A stretch of 64,000 bases of DNA from Spirosoma rhododendri (GTDB lineage Bacteria > Bacteroidota > Bacteroidia > Cytophagales > Spirosomataceae): positions 2,060,501-2,124,500 of the forward strand of contig NZ_CP051677.1 of the NCBI RefSeq assembly GCF_012849055.1. Direction: 5' to 3'. The position numbers were made by a program, and so were the translations under genes. This document shows, in pieces, positions 45,196 through 53,335 of this stretch. The notes under the pieces are model-generated. The model was not told the DNA's origin, made no database searches, and was given only the letters and a program-made list of their open reading frames with translations. Numbering within the stretch: the first letter of the stretch is position 1; every line of letters begins with the position of its first letter.

Positions 45196-46348
45196 TATCT
45201 GCCAGCTCCAACTGGGGCATCACAACTTCCGTAATCATCGATTCCAGCGTCAGGCCGGGGCCAAACGCGCAGCTGAAAATGTTGGGCTGATGCGCCGGCA
45301 TGTCGAGCGCACCACTAGCCAGATCGGCCCAGATGCGTTGCAACACAAATAGTACCGTCGCCGACGACATATTCCCATATTCGCGCAGAATGGCGTAGGA
45401 GTATCGGTTATCGTTTGTCGACAGACCCAGTTGCTCTTCGATAACCTCCAGAATCCGTCGGCCGCCGGGGTGCAGCGCGTACAGGCCAATGTCATTCATC
45501 TCAAGCCCGCACTGACTCAGCAGCCGCTGCATTAGTTGCCGGATACCCCGCTGAATATGCGTCGGTACTTCGCTGGTCAACGTCATCTCAAATCCGAAAT
45601 TATCGACGTGCCAGGCCATCTCTGATTTGCCTTCCGGCAACAAATCACAGTAAAACGACCGCAAACGCATGGCAATATCGGGCCGGGGCTTACTCTGCAC
45701 CAGAACAGCCGCTGAGCCGTCGGCAAACAGGGCGTTGGCTAGTAAGTGTTCCGTATCCGTTTTCTTCTGAAAGTGAATGGAGCACAGCTCGATGCAAACC
45801 ACTAACACGGTTGCGTCCGGGTTCGACCTGACGATCGAACTGGCTGTTTTTAGTCCGTTGAACGCGCCATAGCAGCCCATGAAATTAATAGCCAGTCGCT
45901 GCGTGTGCCCCGGTAGGCCCAATGCCTCAATAATCTCAATGTCGGGCCCTGGCGCGTACAGCCCCGTACAGCTGACCGTGATAACGTGGGTAATCTGCCC
46001 TTTATCGAAACCGGGGTAGGCATCGAAGCAGTCCTGAATGGCGTTCAGCGCGAGCGGCACGGCTTCCCGGCGGTACAGCTGCATCCGCTGGCTAACCGTT
46101 GGGAATGGTTCCATGCCCTCAGTGTTCGGATAAAACGTGAACTCACCCCGTTGCTTGGCGTAATCAGCAATGACCGAATGTCTTTTTTCGATGCGGGTAA
46201 ACCGATACAGCGTCATTAGCCGTCGGCGATCACGCTCATCACACTCAAGCATGTCGGCCATAAAACGGGCCGTTGTTTCCTGCGGAGCCGATGCTTCGGG
46301 GACGGCCCGGCCAATAGCGTTGATGTATGATTCGGTAGGTTGCTGCAT
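45155..46348 (-). CDS. Type III polyketide synthase (chalcone/stilbene synthase family)
   Basis: 397 residues with the full Cys-His-Asn triad: Cys159 in NFMGCYGAFNG, His293 in ALHPGGRRIL and Asn326 in EYGNMSSATV. Homodimeric enzymes of this kind extend an acyl-CoA starter with malonyl-CoA units and cyclise it to pyrones, resorcinols or phloroglucinols. The usual partner genes (methyltransferase, oxidoreductase) are not next to it, so the product cannot be predicted. The last 14 codons overlap the convergent glycosyltransferase gene. Confidence 0.95.
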   Translation of the reverse strand: MQQPTESYINAIGRAVPEASAPQETTARFMADMLECDERDRRRLMTLYRFTRIEKRHSVIADYAKQRGEFTFYPNTEGMEPFPTVSQRMQLYRREAVPLALNAIQDCFDAYPGFDKGQITHVITVSCTGLYAPGPDIEIIEALGLPGHTQRLAINFMGCYGAFNGLKTASSIVRSNPDATVLVVCIELCSIHFQKKTDTEHLLANALFADGSAAVLVQSKPRPDIAMRLRSFYCDLLPEGKSEMAWHVDNFGFEMTLTSEVPTHIQRGIRQLMQRLLSQCGLEMNDIGLYALHPGGRRILEVIEEQLGLSTNDNRYSYAILREYGNMSSATVLFVLQRIWADLASGALDMPAHQPNIFSCAFGPGLTLESMITEVVMPQLELADTISESASASPQFS

Positions 46349-46514
46349 GTTAGGCCGGGGGAAACGTATAAGGGTCGTATAAAGCTGAAAACAGCCTGTA
46401 GCCGGTAAAGGTTATAAATTGGCTGTTATACAGCAAGGTGAAAAAAAGTTTGCTGGTAAGCCATTCACGATGAATACGTTGCCTTACTATTCGGAAAAAA
46501 TATGGGATGGGGAC

Positions 46515-46544
46515 TTGACAAGCGGCAAATAAGTCTTACTTTTG
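46515..46544 (+). promoter_or_regulatory. Consensus -33/-7 promoter of the tRNA genes
   Basis: TTG (46515-46517), exactly 19 bases, TACTTTTG (46537-46544). It is the best promoter match in the window and lies 35 bases upstream of tRNA-Gly. Confidence 0.8.
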
Positions 46545-46579
46545 CATCACAATTCGCCGACAGAAAGCGAATTAAATAC

Positions 46580-46652
46580 GCGAAAGTAGCTCAGCTGGTA
46601 GAGCGCGACCTTGCCAAGGTCGAGGTCGCGGGTTCGAACCCCGTCTTTCGCT
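46580..46652 (+). tRNA. tRNA-Gly (anticodon GCC)
   Basis: Cloverleaf: acceptor GCGAAAG (46580-46586) with CTTTCGC (46645-46651), D arm GCTC...GAGC, anticodon stem CGACC/GGTCG with loop TTGCCAA carrying GCC, and T arm GCGGG-TTCGAAC-CCCGT. The discriminator is T 46652. CCA is not encoded. Confidence 0.95.
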
Positions 46653-46662
46653 CAACGAAAAG

Positions 46663-46685
46663 GCACCGACCACGGTGCTTTTTTT
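46663..46685 (+). terminator. Terminator between the two tRNA genes
   Basis: GCACCG (46663-46668), ACCA loop, CGGTGC (46673-46678), then seven T's. It ends only 7 bases before tRNA-Leu, so read-through must supply tRNA-Leu or it has its own start. Confidence 0.75.
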
Positions 46686-46691
46686 GTGTAA

Positions 46692-46777
46692 GCCGGGATG
46701 GCGGAATCGGTAGACGCGCCGGACTTAAAATCCTGTGGTCCTTACGGGCCGTGCGGGTTCGATTCCCGCTCCTGGTA
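46692..46777 (+). tRNA. tRNA-Leu (anticodon TAA)
   Basis: 86 bases with a long variable arm (TGGTCCTTACGGGCC region). Acceptor GCCGGGA (46692-46698) pairs with TCCTGGT (46770-46776) with two G-T pairs; anticodon loop CTTAAAA carries TAA; T arm GCGGG-TTCGATT-CCCGC. Discriminator A 46777, CCA not encoded. Confidence 0.95.
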
Positions 46778-46784
46778 CAAGAAT

Positions 46785-46825
46785 AAACGACAAGAGCCGC
46801 TGATCATCAGCGGCTCTTGTCGTTT
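46785..46825 (+). terminator. Perfect 20-bp hairpin after tRNA-Leu
   Basis: AAACGACAAGAGCCGCTGAT (46785-46804) and its exact complement (46806-46825) around one C. Terminator of the tRNA unit. The outer part ACGACAARAG and the inner CTGAT recur in the hairpin at 49188-49236. Confidence 0.75.
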
Positions 46826-47018
46826 GTTAGTAAGCTTGCCAGATTACTTCTCCAAAAGGTAATCAGATAAATCAACTCTTTAACTTCTCAATAATTGAGG
46901 TTACTTTCCAGCAAATTGCGAAGGTGAGACTTGTACGTAAATCAGCGCTATTCTACCAAAAACCTGAAGATTTAGGTTATTTTTGGGGATAGCGATTTTA
47001 GGCCGCTTTGTTGCGATT

Positions 47019-48707
47019 ATGCAGGAAGGTCAGGAGATTGATAAGAAGGCGTTGACCTTTCTTAGAGACAATAAAAACACCGATTGGAACGAGTTAGCCA
47101 AAGACTGTGTAAGCTTTGCCAATGCCAACGGGGGTAAAATTTTAATTGGTATTGACGACGACGCCAGCGAACCAGTATCAAGCCAAACTATAGATGAAAA
47201 GTGGCTTGACACTATTCGCAAGCAGGTAAGCCAACGCACTTATAATGTCAGTGTTACTCCTCAGCTTATGACCGCAGCCAATGGCGGGCAATACATTGAG
47301 GTCTTGATAAACCGTAACGCACAGAGCGTAGCTGGTACGACAGACGGGCGGTATTACATTCGCGTTTCTGATGAGAGTAAACCTGTCTTGCCGGATGAGT
47401 TGCTGAGGCTTGCAGCCGATAAAAACGCCCTCATCTGGGAGGAACAAACGAACCGTAAGGTTCCAAAGACTCGCGCTGATAATGCTCAGTACCGACAATT
47501 CTTAGCTGATGTGCGAGCGTCTCAGCGCGTTTCCCGCTTTATCAAAGAGAAATCAGACGATGAGATTCTAGAACATTACCTGTTCGTGAAAGGCGACTAC
47601 CTGACCAATTTGGGTATACTCTGGATAGGTCAGCGGCAAGACCGAGCAACGCTTCTGTATGCTCCCGTTATTCAGTTCATAAAGCGAGACGACCGGGAGG
47701 AGAAGGTTAATAAAATCGTTTGGGATGATTATTACCTCAACCCTAAAGAACTCTTACAAGCCGTACAGACCGAAATACCTGACTGGCAGGAGGCCGTTGA
47801 GATACCGGACGGTCTGTTCAGAACGTCGGTTCCTAACTACGATATTCGGGTAGTTCGTGAGTTGGTAGCTAACGCGCTTGTACATAAGTCATACACGGTG
47901 CGGGGAGATATTTTTATTAATCTCTTCACTGACCGCTTAGAGATTCATAGCCCCGGTTTGTTGCCGTTGGGCGTTACTCCTCAAAACATCATCAGCCAGT
48001 CGGTCAGGCGTAATAACCAGTTGGCTCAGGTCTTCTATGATTTAGGGCTGATGGAGAAAGAAGGCTCTGGCTATGATCTCATCTATGAAACTCTGCTTGC
48101 AGAGGGCAAGTCTGTACCAATGGTTGAAGAAGGCAACGACCGCGTAGTGGTTACAGTATACCGACGTATTATTAGGTCTGAGATTGTTCGTCTGGTCAGG
48201 AAAGCAAATGAGGAGTATAGCTTACGACAAAAAGAGGTAATCAGCTTGGGGCTGATCGCACAGTATAGCAGCTTGTCAGCGTTGGAGTTGACAAAGCGAT
48301 TAGATATTAAAGAAGCACAGGGCGTCAGGAACTGGTTAGGGCGTTTGCCTGAACTGGGTTTAGTCGAATCCAAAGGCAAAACCAAAGCGACCGAGTACCA
48401 TATAAACCCGGCTTACTTGCGTCGGCTCAACTACAAGGGTAAGACCGACCTGACAAAGATTGCCCCTCATCGGCTTAGAGAATTAATACTAACTGATTTG
48501 GAGATATATCAGCCCGCTCCCATTCGAGATATACATGAACGAATTGGTAAAGAGATCAGTGAGCGTAAGGTTAAACGACAGATTGACGCGTTGATAGATG
48601 AGGGAACGGTAGTCAAGATTGGCGTCAATAACCACACTCGGTATTCTCTCAGCCAAAACTTGTCAAATAATCAACAAATGGTTGAGAGAGATCAAATAAA
48701 TGGTTGA
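47019..48707 (+). CDS. AlbA_2 plus GHKL-ATPase putative transcriptional regulator
   Basis: 562 residues from ATG 47019; a -7-like TATTTTTG lies at 46978-46985, after the further upstream start. The N-terminal AlbA_2/Schlafen domain (DWNELAKDCVSFANANGGKILIGIDDD) is followed by a HATPase_c_4-type domain (RVVRELVANALVHKSYTVRGDIFINLFTDRLEIHSPGLLP, with RNNQLAQVFYDLGLMEKEGSGYDLI) and C-terminal winged helices (QYSSLSALELTKRL, RDIHERIGKEISERKVKRQIDALIDEG). Known relatives are called ATP-dependent DNA helicase RecG-like, a misnomer. The gene is AT-richer than its surroundings and follows a tRNA, which suggests transfer. Its last codons lie in a small repeated stretch. Confidence 0.82.
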   Translation: MQEGQEIDKKALTFLRDNKNTDWNELAKDCVSFANANGGKILIGIDDDASEPVSSQTIDEKWLDTIRKQVSQRTYNVSVTPQLMTAANGGQYIEVLINRNAQSVAGTTDGRYYIRVSDESKPVLPDELLRLAADKNALIWEEQTNRKVPKTRADNAQYRQFLADVRASQRVSRFIKEKSDDEILEHYLFVKGDYLTNLGILWIGQRQDRATLLYAPVIQFIKRDDREEKVNKIVWDDYYLNPKELLQAVQTEIPDWQEAVEIPDGLFRTSVPNYDIRVVRELVANALVHKSYTVRGDIFINLFTDRLEIHSPGLLPLGVTPQNIISQSVRRNNQLAQVFYDLGLMEKEGSGYDLIYETLLAEGKSVPMVEEGNDRVVVTVYRRIIRSEIVRLVRKANEEYSLRQKEVISLGLIAQYSSLSALELTKRLDIKEAQGVRNWLGRLPELGLVESKGKTKATEYHINPAYLRRLNYKGKTDLTKIAPHRLRELILTDLEIYQPAPIRDIHERIGKEISERKVKRQIDALIDEGTVVKIGVNNHTRYSLSQNLSNNQQMVERDQING

Positions 48708-48804
48708 GAGAAAGTAATCAGTTGTTTGATTTTCAAGTGCAATGCTTTGTTTATCAGCAGATTGCTCTCAGCCAAAATTTGTCAAATAACCAACGATTGT
48801 TGAG
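48646..48804 (+). repeat. Short imperfect direct repeat at the end of the AlbA_2-ATPase gene
   Basis: CTCTCAGCCAAAACTTGTCA (from 48646) recurs as CTCTCAGCCAAAATTTGTCA (from 48765), with similarity continuing through AAATAAYCAACRA to about 48804. Within the first copy AAATGGTTGAGAGA also occurs twice (48677 and 48698 regions). Looks like a partial tandem duplication of the gene's 3' end. Confidence 0.55.
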
Positions 48805-49187
48805 AAAATGTTATCAATTGATAACAAGCACTAATCATTTAAATTATCGCATGATACCCGTCTTTAACCTTCTAACAAACGACTTGTCCCTACTAGAGGT
48901 CGGATCGTTGGATAATAGCCAAGACACTGTTAACAAACTTAAACAGGTTGTTTCACAGGCTTTTACTGAGGGTAAGCTTAATGTAGCATAACTCAAAGCG
49001 CTCGTTGGAGAGAGCAATACGCCGAGTAGGAGCGCTACGCCCTGATTTAGGCAGGCAAATCCCGGAGCCACGTATGAAATGCAGCTAACTTGATGGAATT
49101 TTGTTTCTTATTTGTTGTTCAATATTTGCAATTATCTAATAATCAAATACTTGTATTTGAATTTTTTGCCCGCTCATAGTATAGATG

Positions 49188-49236
49188 CCATTGACGACAA
49201 AAGACACTGATAATCGGTGTCTTTTGTCGTCAATGG
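49188..49236. terminator. Perfect 20-bp inverted repeat in the gap
   Basis: CCATTGACGACAAAAGACAC (49188-49207) and its exact complement (49217-49236) around a nine-base loop. No gene ends close by on either strand. It shares ACGACAARAG and the position of CTGAT with the hairpin after tRNA-Leu. Confidence 0.6.
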
Positions 49237-49434
49237 TGTTTATTGATTTCGGTAGTTTCCGGTATAACTCGGTTCTTCTCTGCTGATTTGGGCGTGTGGA
49301 CCCGGTTGTTCAGGCAGTTTTCAGGTCCTGCTTGAAGATTGCACGGCCCACTCTGAATTCAGCAGGCTCATTGTACGCCGGTGATAGTGTCCGATCTGAT
49401 CAGCAGCCGTCCCATAAGCGGTGTATTAACAAAG

Positions 49435-49451
49435 CTTAAGGTAGATTTAAT
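49435..49451 (+). promoter_or_regulatory. CTTAAG-N5-TTTAAT direct repeat, possible response-regulator site
   Basis: CTTAAG (49435-49440), GTAGA, TTTAAT (49446-49451) fits YTTAAK-N5-YTTAAK, the form known for PmrA-type OmpR-family regulators. It lies 37 bases upstream of the ATG at 49488, the gene directly before the response regulator. CAAAGCTTAAG here resembles the core of the motif at 53293 and 56602. Confidence 0.4.
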
Positions 49452-49487
49452 TACTTCTTTATACACGCTTTCTACTTTGTCTCATTC

Positions 49488-50117
49488 ATGAAGCGACTCC
49501 TGTGTTATCTGTATCTGTTGCTGAGTCTGGTTCAGACTCACAGGTTGGTTGCTCAATCCACACAGACGTTGTCGGGGCGCGTTTTAGGCTTCCATACGAA
49601 TCGGGCTGGCGATTACGACGGGTTTCAACTGCGCACAAGTACCGGAACGATCTGGCTGCGTTTTCCGCCCCACACAGCTGCGCAGGTGTTGAAGCAAACG
49701 CCCGTTGGAAAAACGGTTCGTGTAACGGCCGCTGAACAACCGCTCCCGTTGCCCGCTGAAACAGCGGAACCGGTGTTTCAGCTGATTAATGTGCAGCTGA
49801 CGAGTACAAAACGTGAGCTACTGCTGTCGAGTTTACCCCCGCCTGCACCTGCCCAAGGTAAGTTGATAAAGGAGGAGAGTGCATTGATGGGTGAATTACA
49901 CGACGATGCCGGTCGTCTGTCGGCCTTGCTAACCGACCGGCACGTGATTGAGCTTAAACCTCACCAGGGAGAGTCTGTTCAGGCGCTGTTGGTGGGCGTA
50001 GACCGGTTGGGCGTGGTGGGTTACGAGCGGGTTGAACCGGGGTTTATAAACAAAACGGGGCGGAAGCTGATTCATCCAACGGCCCTGATTATCAATAACC
50101 AAACGTATGCGCTGTAG
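49488..50117 (+). CDS. Secreted protein with two OB-like segments, paralogue of 55803-56549
   Basis: 209 residues, signal peptide ending about LVAQS. Two similar segments follow: TLSGRVLGFHTNRAGDYDGFQLRTSTGTIWLRFPPHTAAQVL with GKTVRVTAAEQ, and SALMGELHDDAGRLSALLTDRHVIELKPHQGESVQALL. The second protein of this kind lies at 55803-56549 (QTITGKIADYQLG ... TIVKVPPHVAGQLTTL). The pattern (short Gly-start strand, then xFPPHxxxQ, then G-x-VxVxG) suggests an OB-fold-like, perhaps DUF5666-like, domain. Function unknown. Its stop TAG is directly followed by the ATG of the response regulator, so they form an operon. Confidence 0.6.
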   Translation: MKRLLCYLYLLLSLVQTHRLVAQSTQTLSGRVLGFHTNRAGDYDGFQLRTSTGTIWLRFPPHTAAQVLKQTPVGKTVRVTAAEQPLPLPAETAEPVFQLINVQLTSTKRELLLSSLPPPAPAQGKLIKEESALMGELHDDAGRLSALLTDRHVIELKPHQGESVQALLVGVDRLGVVGYERVEPGFINKTGRKLIHPTALIINNQTYAL

Positions 50118-50800
50118 ATGCGGATTCTATTAATTGACGACGAAGAGAAACTGGCCCTTCACCTTCAGAAAGGATTAAATCAGGCGGGATACGCCGTCGA
50201 TGTGGCTCTATCCGGAGCCGCCGGGCTGGAACAGGCCGCCATGGGTACTTATGATCTTATTCTGCTCGATCTGATGCTGCCCGGCACGACGGGTTTCGAT
50301 TTGTTGCGGAACCTGCGCGACTTTACGATCGATACGCCGGTGATGATTCTGAGTGCGCTCAACCAGTCGCAGCACGTCGTTCGGGGCTGGACCTGGGAGC
50401 TGTCGATTACCTGCGGAAACCCTTTGAACTGGATGAACTGCTGGCCCGAATCCGGACGGTGCAGCGTGGGCAGGCCGGGAGCCGGGTGCCGGTATGGCGC
50501 GTGGCTGACCTGACAATGAACCTGACTACGCGGGAAGTAAGTCGGGACGGGAAAGCAATAACCCTGACACCCCGTGAATTTCAGTTGCTGGAGCAGTTCA
50601 TGCGTCAGCCGGGGCGGGTACTGTCGAAAGCGCAGCTCACGGAGAAAGTCTGGGACTCTGATTTTGACCGGGGAAGCAACGTCGTGGAGGTACACGTGCA
50701 CCAGCTTCGTAAAAAAATCGACAAAGGATTTGAGTCGCCCCTGCTCGAAACGGTAGTCGGAGTGGGGTACCGGCTGCGAGGAGCTACCAACACGCAGTAA
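50118..50800 (+). CDS. OmpR-family response regulator (frameshifted in this sequence)
   Basis: Receiver domain MRILLIDDEEKLALHLQKGLNQAGY with phospho-acceptor Asp51 in LILLDLMLPG; then the frame is lost at a four-G run (50383-50386). With one G added the text reads [30 protein letters not shown], a normal receiver end with the conserved Lys-Pro. The OmpR-type winged helix follows: LTMNLTTREVSRDGKAITLTPREFQLLEQFM ... VEVHVHQLRKKIDKGF ... VVGVGYRLR. Rejoined length 227. As read it would be two fragments (50118-50513 and 50459-50800). The sensor kinase follows after 21 bases. Probable DNA targets are discussed under the CTTAAG motifs. Confidence 0.87.
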
Positions 50801-50821
50801 TCAGCTTTTTCTGCATCTGTT

Positions 50822-52168
50822 ATGACTGTACGGCATCCAGTCCGGAGTATCCGTGTAAAGATTGGATTGGTTTTTGGCGCGACGTTTCTGCTGGGTTTCG
50901 CCGGGGCTGCCAGTTATTTATTCAGCCGGGTACGGCTGGTGCTGGTCGCGCAGGACAACCGCACTCTGGCCGACCGGGCGGTTCGGCTCGCCGAGCGAAC
51001 GTCTGTGTACCCGCTGGTAATCCCCCTGCCCGACCGGGGCGAAGTGATGGCGCAGTGGTTCAGCAGTGGTTCGTATCGTAAAGAGCTATACCGGTCGCCC
51101 CATTTTCCCGCCGATTCAACACTACTTCGTCAGAACGCCGTTGTCGAGATAGACACGTTCCGGCTGGTGCGCTCGGTGCGGTCTACGAGTGATGGAGCCG
51201 GTACGCTCACCACCGTAGTTGGCCACAGCAGCCGACCGTTGAATCGTGAATTACGCGGGATGGGTGTGTTGTTGCTGCTCACGTTGATAGCGAGCGTAGC
51301 CGCGTCGGGGCTGAGCGCCTGGTGGCTGAGTGGCTGGCTGCTGCGCCCGTTGCGTGCCATCATTTCGTCGGCCAGAACGGTCAGTCAGGCCGGGGAAACA
51401 ACGCCTATCCCAATCTCGGATTCGCGGGATGAGTTGCAGGAACTAGCCGAAACGATCAATCAGATGCTGACTAGAATCGGGCAGGCTGTCGACACGCAGC
51501 AATCTTTTTTTGCTGCTGCTTCTCACGAACTCCGAACCCCGCTCAGTATTCTGCGAACAGAGATCGAAGTGGCGCAGCGCGAAGCGATCAACGACCGCGA
51601 ACGCCGTTTTCTCCACAATCAGCTAAGCGAACTGCGCCGACTAAGCCGCCTTGTCGACGATTTGCTGGCGATGAGTCAGCTACGGGCGGGTACGCTTCAG
51701 CTTCGTTTGGAAGCCATCGAACTTGACGAACTGACGCTCCGGCTGGCGGAGCGCTATCAACGGTCTGTCAACGAACGAAATCTGTTTCTGTCCATAGACC
51801 TCGACCCTGTTGCCGATCAGCTGTGCGTGTGGGCCGACAGCGACAAGCTGACCAACGTGCTGCTCAACCTGCTCGACAACGCCGTTAAATACGCGACATC
51901 CGGCACACAACTCGACCTGACGCTACTTCAGCAGTCGGACCTGATTAGCTGGTCGCTCGTGAATCAGACCACCGCGCCATTACCCGACCCCAACCGGCTC
52001 AGCTGCGAATTTTACCAGGCTGATCCGAACCACGATGGCTACGGGCTGGGCCTCTGGATCAGCCATCAGGTGGTGCGGCTTATGGGCGGTGAACTCAGCG
52101 TATCGGGGCATGACGGGCAATTCAGAGCGGAACTTCGGCTCCCAATGAATGAGGGGATATCCGCATAG
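50822..52168 (+). CDS. Sensor histidine kinase
   Basis: 448 residues. TM1 about 14-34, a periplasmic sensor part of roughly 110 residues, TM2 about 147-168, HAMP (RPLRAIISSARTVSQAGETTPIPISDSRDELQELAETINQML), HisKA with the phospho-acceptor His235 in AASHELRTPLSILRTEIE, and a HATPase domain with N box LLNLLDNAVKYA and G box DGYGLGLWISHQVV. QseC/PmrB/CusS-like class. The periplasmic part has no metal-binding cluster that would tell the signal. Partner of the preceding response regulator. Ends convergently to the PepSY-like lipoprotein gene. Confidence 0.93.
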   Translation: MTVRHPVRSIRVKIGLVFGATFLLGFAGAASYLFSRVRLVLVAQDNRTLADRAVRLAERTSVYPLVIPLPDRGEVMAQWFSSGSYRKELYRSPHFPADSTLLRQNAVVEIDTFRLVRSVRSTSDGAGTLTTVVGHSSRPLNRELRGMGVLLLLTLIASVAASGLSAWWLSGWLLRPLRAIISSARTVSQAGETTPIPISDSRDELQELAETINQMLTRIGQAVDTQQSFFAAASHELRTPLSILRTEIEVAQREAINDRERRFLHNQLSELRRLSRLVDDLLAMSQLRAGTLQLRLEAIELDELTLRLAERYQRSVNERNLFLSIDLDPVADQLCVWADSDKLTNVLLNLLDNAVKYATSGTQLDLTLLQQSDLISWSLVNQTTAPLPDPNRLSCEFYQADPNHDGYGLGLWISHQVVRLMGGELSVSGHDGQFRAELRLPMNEGISA

Positions 52169-52222
52169 CGAACATCCCCCCAGTTAACTACGGTTGACAG
52201 TTACCTGCCAGTTGCCGGGCTA

Positions 52223-53254
52223 CTAGTTGCGGGCTTCTGCCATCAGCAGGTCGCCGTTTGCCGTAAACCGCAGCTTGTACAACTGCTTACCGACGGCGAT
52301 ATCGACGGTGTACTCGCTGGTGGTGCCGGTGGGAGGTGTGCTTTGCTCTGCCGCCAGGAAGGTGTAGCCGCTAAAGTTGGTTTGCAGGTACGACCCGATT
52401 GCCGACGGTACTTTGCTACCATCCAGAATAAACGAGCGGTTAGCCGGTGTTGCGGTCATCGAGCCGGGCGCAGTTGGCGCAGGGCCATTCGGGCGGGGTG
52501 GTTTTGGCGGTACGGCAGTACCCGAAGCAGGCGGTGTCGCGGTGCCTGAGCCAGGAGCCGTAGCCGTGCCCGATCCCGGACCGGCTGGCTTGGGTGGGGT
52601 AGCCGTACCTGATACCGGCGCTGTTGCCGTGCCCGACACGGGTGCACCCGGCCCAGCGGGGGGCGTTGGTGTTACGGTGGTACCGCTGGCGCTCAGGTGC
52701 AGCGTTGTCGGTTGATTGTTGCTGAATAGTTTTACGTCGTACTGGGTCTGGCCGTCGTGAACGTGCAGTTCGGTCCAGCCGTACGTGTAAGTCGAGTACG
52801 TGCTGCTGCTGATGACACTGGCAACGGCAGCCGGTAGTTCGGCCCGCGACACGTAGCTGACCGAATGATTGCCTGCGGGGGCTGGGGGCGTTGGGCCACC
52901 CTGCGGTCCGGTCGGTGCTGCTACCAGCGCGTTGCTGGCATCAAAATTTAGATCGAATACCGTACCGTTTTGCAGAAATACCACTTTGGTGCCCGCAAAC
53001 GTCGTCGTGCCGGGCTCCCGTTTACGATCTACTTTAATCAGCGAATATCCCGCGTATTTCTGATCCAGGTACGTTTTCACACCGGCAGGCAGCGTTGACG
53101 TTGGTAGTGGTGCCGTCAGCGTAACGGTCTGGGTCGACGCGCCAGCACGAGCATTGGCTGTTGAGGGCTGGTCGGGGCCAACCATCGCATTTTTGCTGCA
53201 ACTGGCTACCAGCATCGTGACCAGTACCGCAGCCGTTAACATTGTTTTCTTCAT
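52223..53254 (-). CDS. PepSY-like (BLIP-type) lipoprotein with Pro/Gly/Thr-rich linker
   Basis: 343 residues with lipobox LVASC. Three PepSY-like/BLIP-like units can be seen: one near 50-112 (LPAGVKTYLDQKYAGYSLIKVDRKREPG ... YLNG-like VFLQNGTVFDLNFDASN), one near 125-190 (RAELPAAVASVISSSTYSTYTYGW ... YDVKLFSNNQ) and one at the end (VPSAIGSYLQTNFSGYTFLAAEQ ... YKLRFTANGDLL). Between units two and three lies a linker of SGTATPP/PGSGTA repeats (about 195-265). PepSY-like proteins often accompany two-component systems in Bacteroidota and may modulate the sensor. The motif at 53293-53323 lies upstream. Confidence 0.78.
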   Translation of the reverse strand: MKKTMLTAAVLVTMLVASCSKNAMVGPDQPSTANARAGASTQTVTLTAPLPTSTLPAGVKTYLDQKYAGYSLIKVDRKREPGTTTFAGTKVVFLQNGTVFDLNFDASNALVAAPTGPQGGPTPPAPAGNHSVSYVSRAELPAAVASVISSSTYSTYTYGWTELHVHDGQTQYDVKLFSNNQPTTLHLSASGTTVTPTPPAGPGAPVSGTATAPVSGTATPPKPAGPGSGTATAPGSGTATPPASGTAVPPKPPRPNGPAPTAPGSMTATPANRSFILDGSKVPSAIGSYLQTNFSGYTFLAAEQSTPPTGTTSEYTVDIAVGKQLYKLRFTANGDLLMAEARN

Positions 53255-53292
53255 TGTATTTTGTCTGTTTAACAGATCAAAAATGCCGGGCC

Positions 53293-53323
53293 GATATGAA
53301 GAAAGGCTTAAGATTAAATTAAT
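53293..53323. promoter_or_regulatory. GATATGAAGAAAGGCTTAAG motif upstream of the PepSY-like gene
   Basis: The 20-base motif spans 53293-53312 and continues ATTAAATTAAT, giving CTTAAG-N5-ATTAAT. Nearly the same words occur upstream of the 55803-56549 gene (56602-56635, both orientations) and in part at 49431-49451. It lies 39-69 bases from the ATG at 53254. A small palindrome TCTGTTTAACAGA (53264-53276) lies closer to the gene. Confidence 0.45.
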
Positions 53324-53335
53324 TCATACGAATGC

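Larger units (their letters stand above)
48708..49487. other. 780-base AT-rich stretch without a clear gene
   Basis: It holds the second copy of the short repeat, an open frame of 95 codons (48704-48991, MRESNQLFDFQVQ...) that resembles nothing I know and begins inside the repeat, a strong hairpin at 49188-49236, and the control region of the next gene (motif at 49435). The open frame may be residue of a decayed gene. I see no transposase, tRNA fragment or att-like copy of the tRNA-Leu end. Confidence 0.5.

Noticed and set aside
46502..46786. 94-codon frame across the tRNA genes
   Set aside because: It overlaps two complete tRNA cloverleaves and their promoter.
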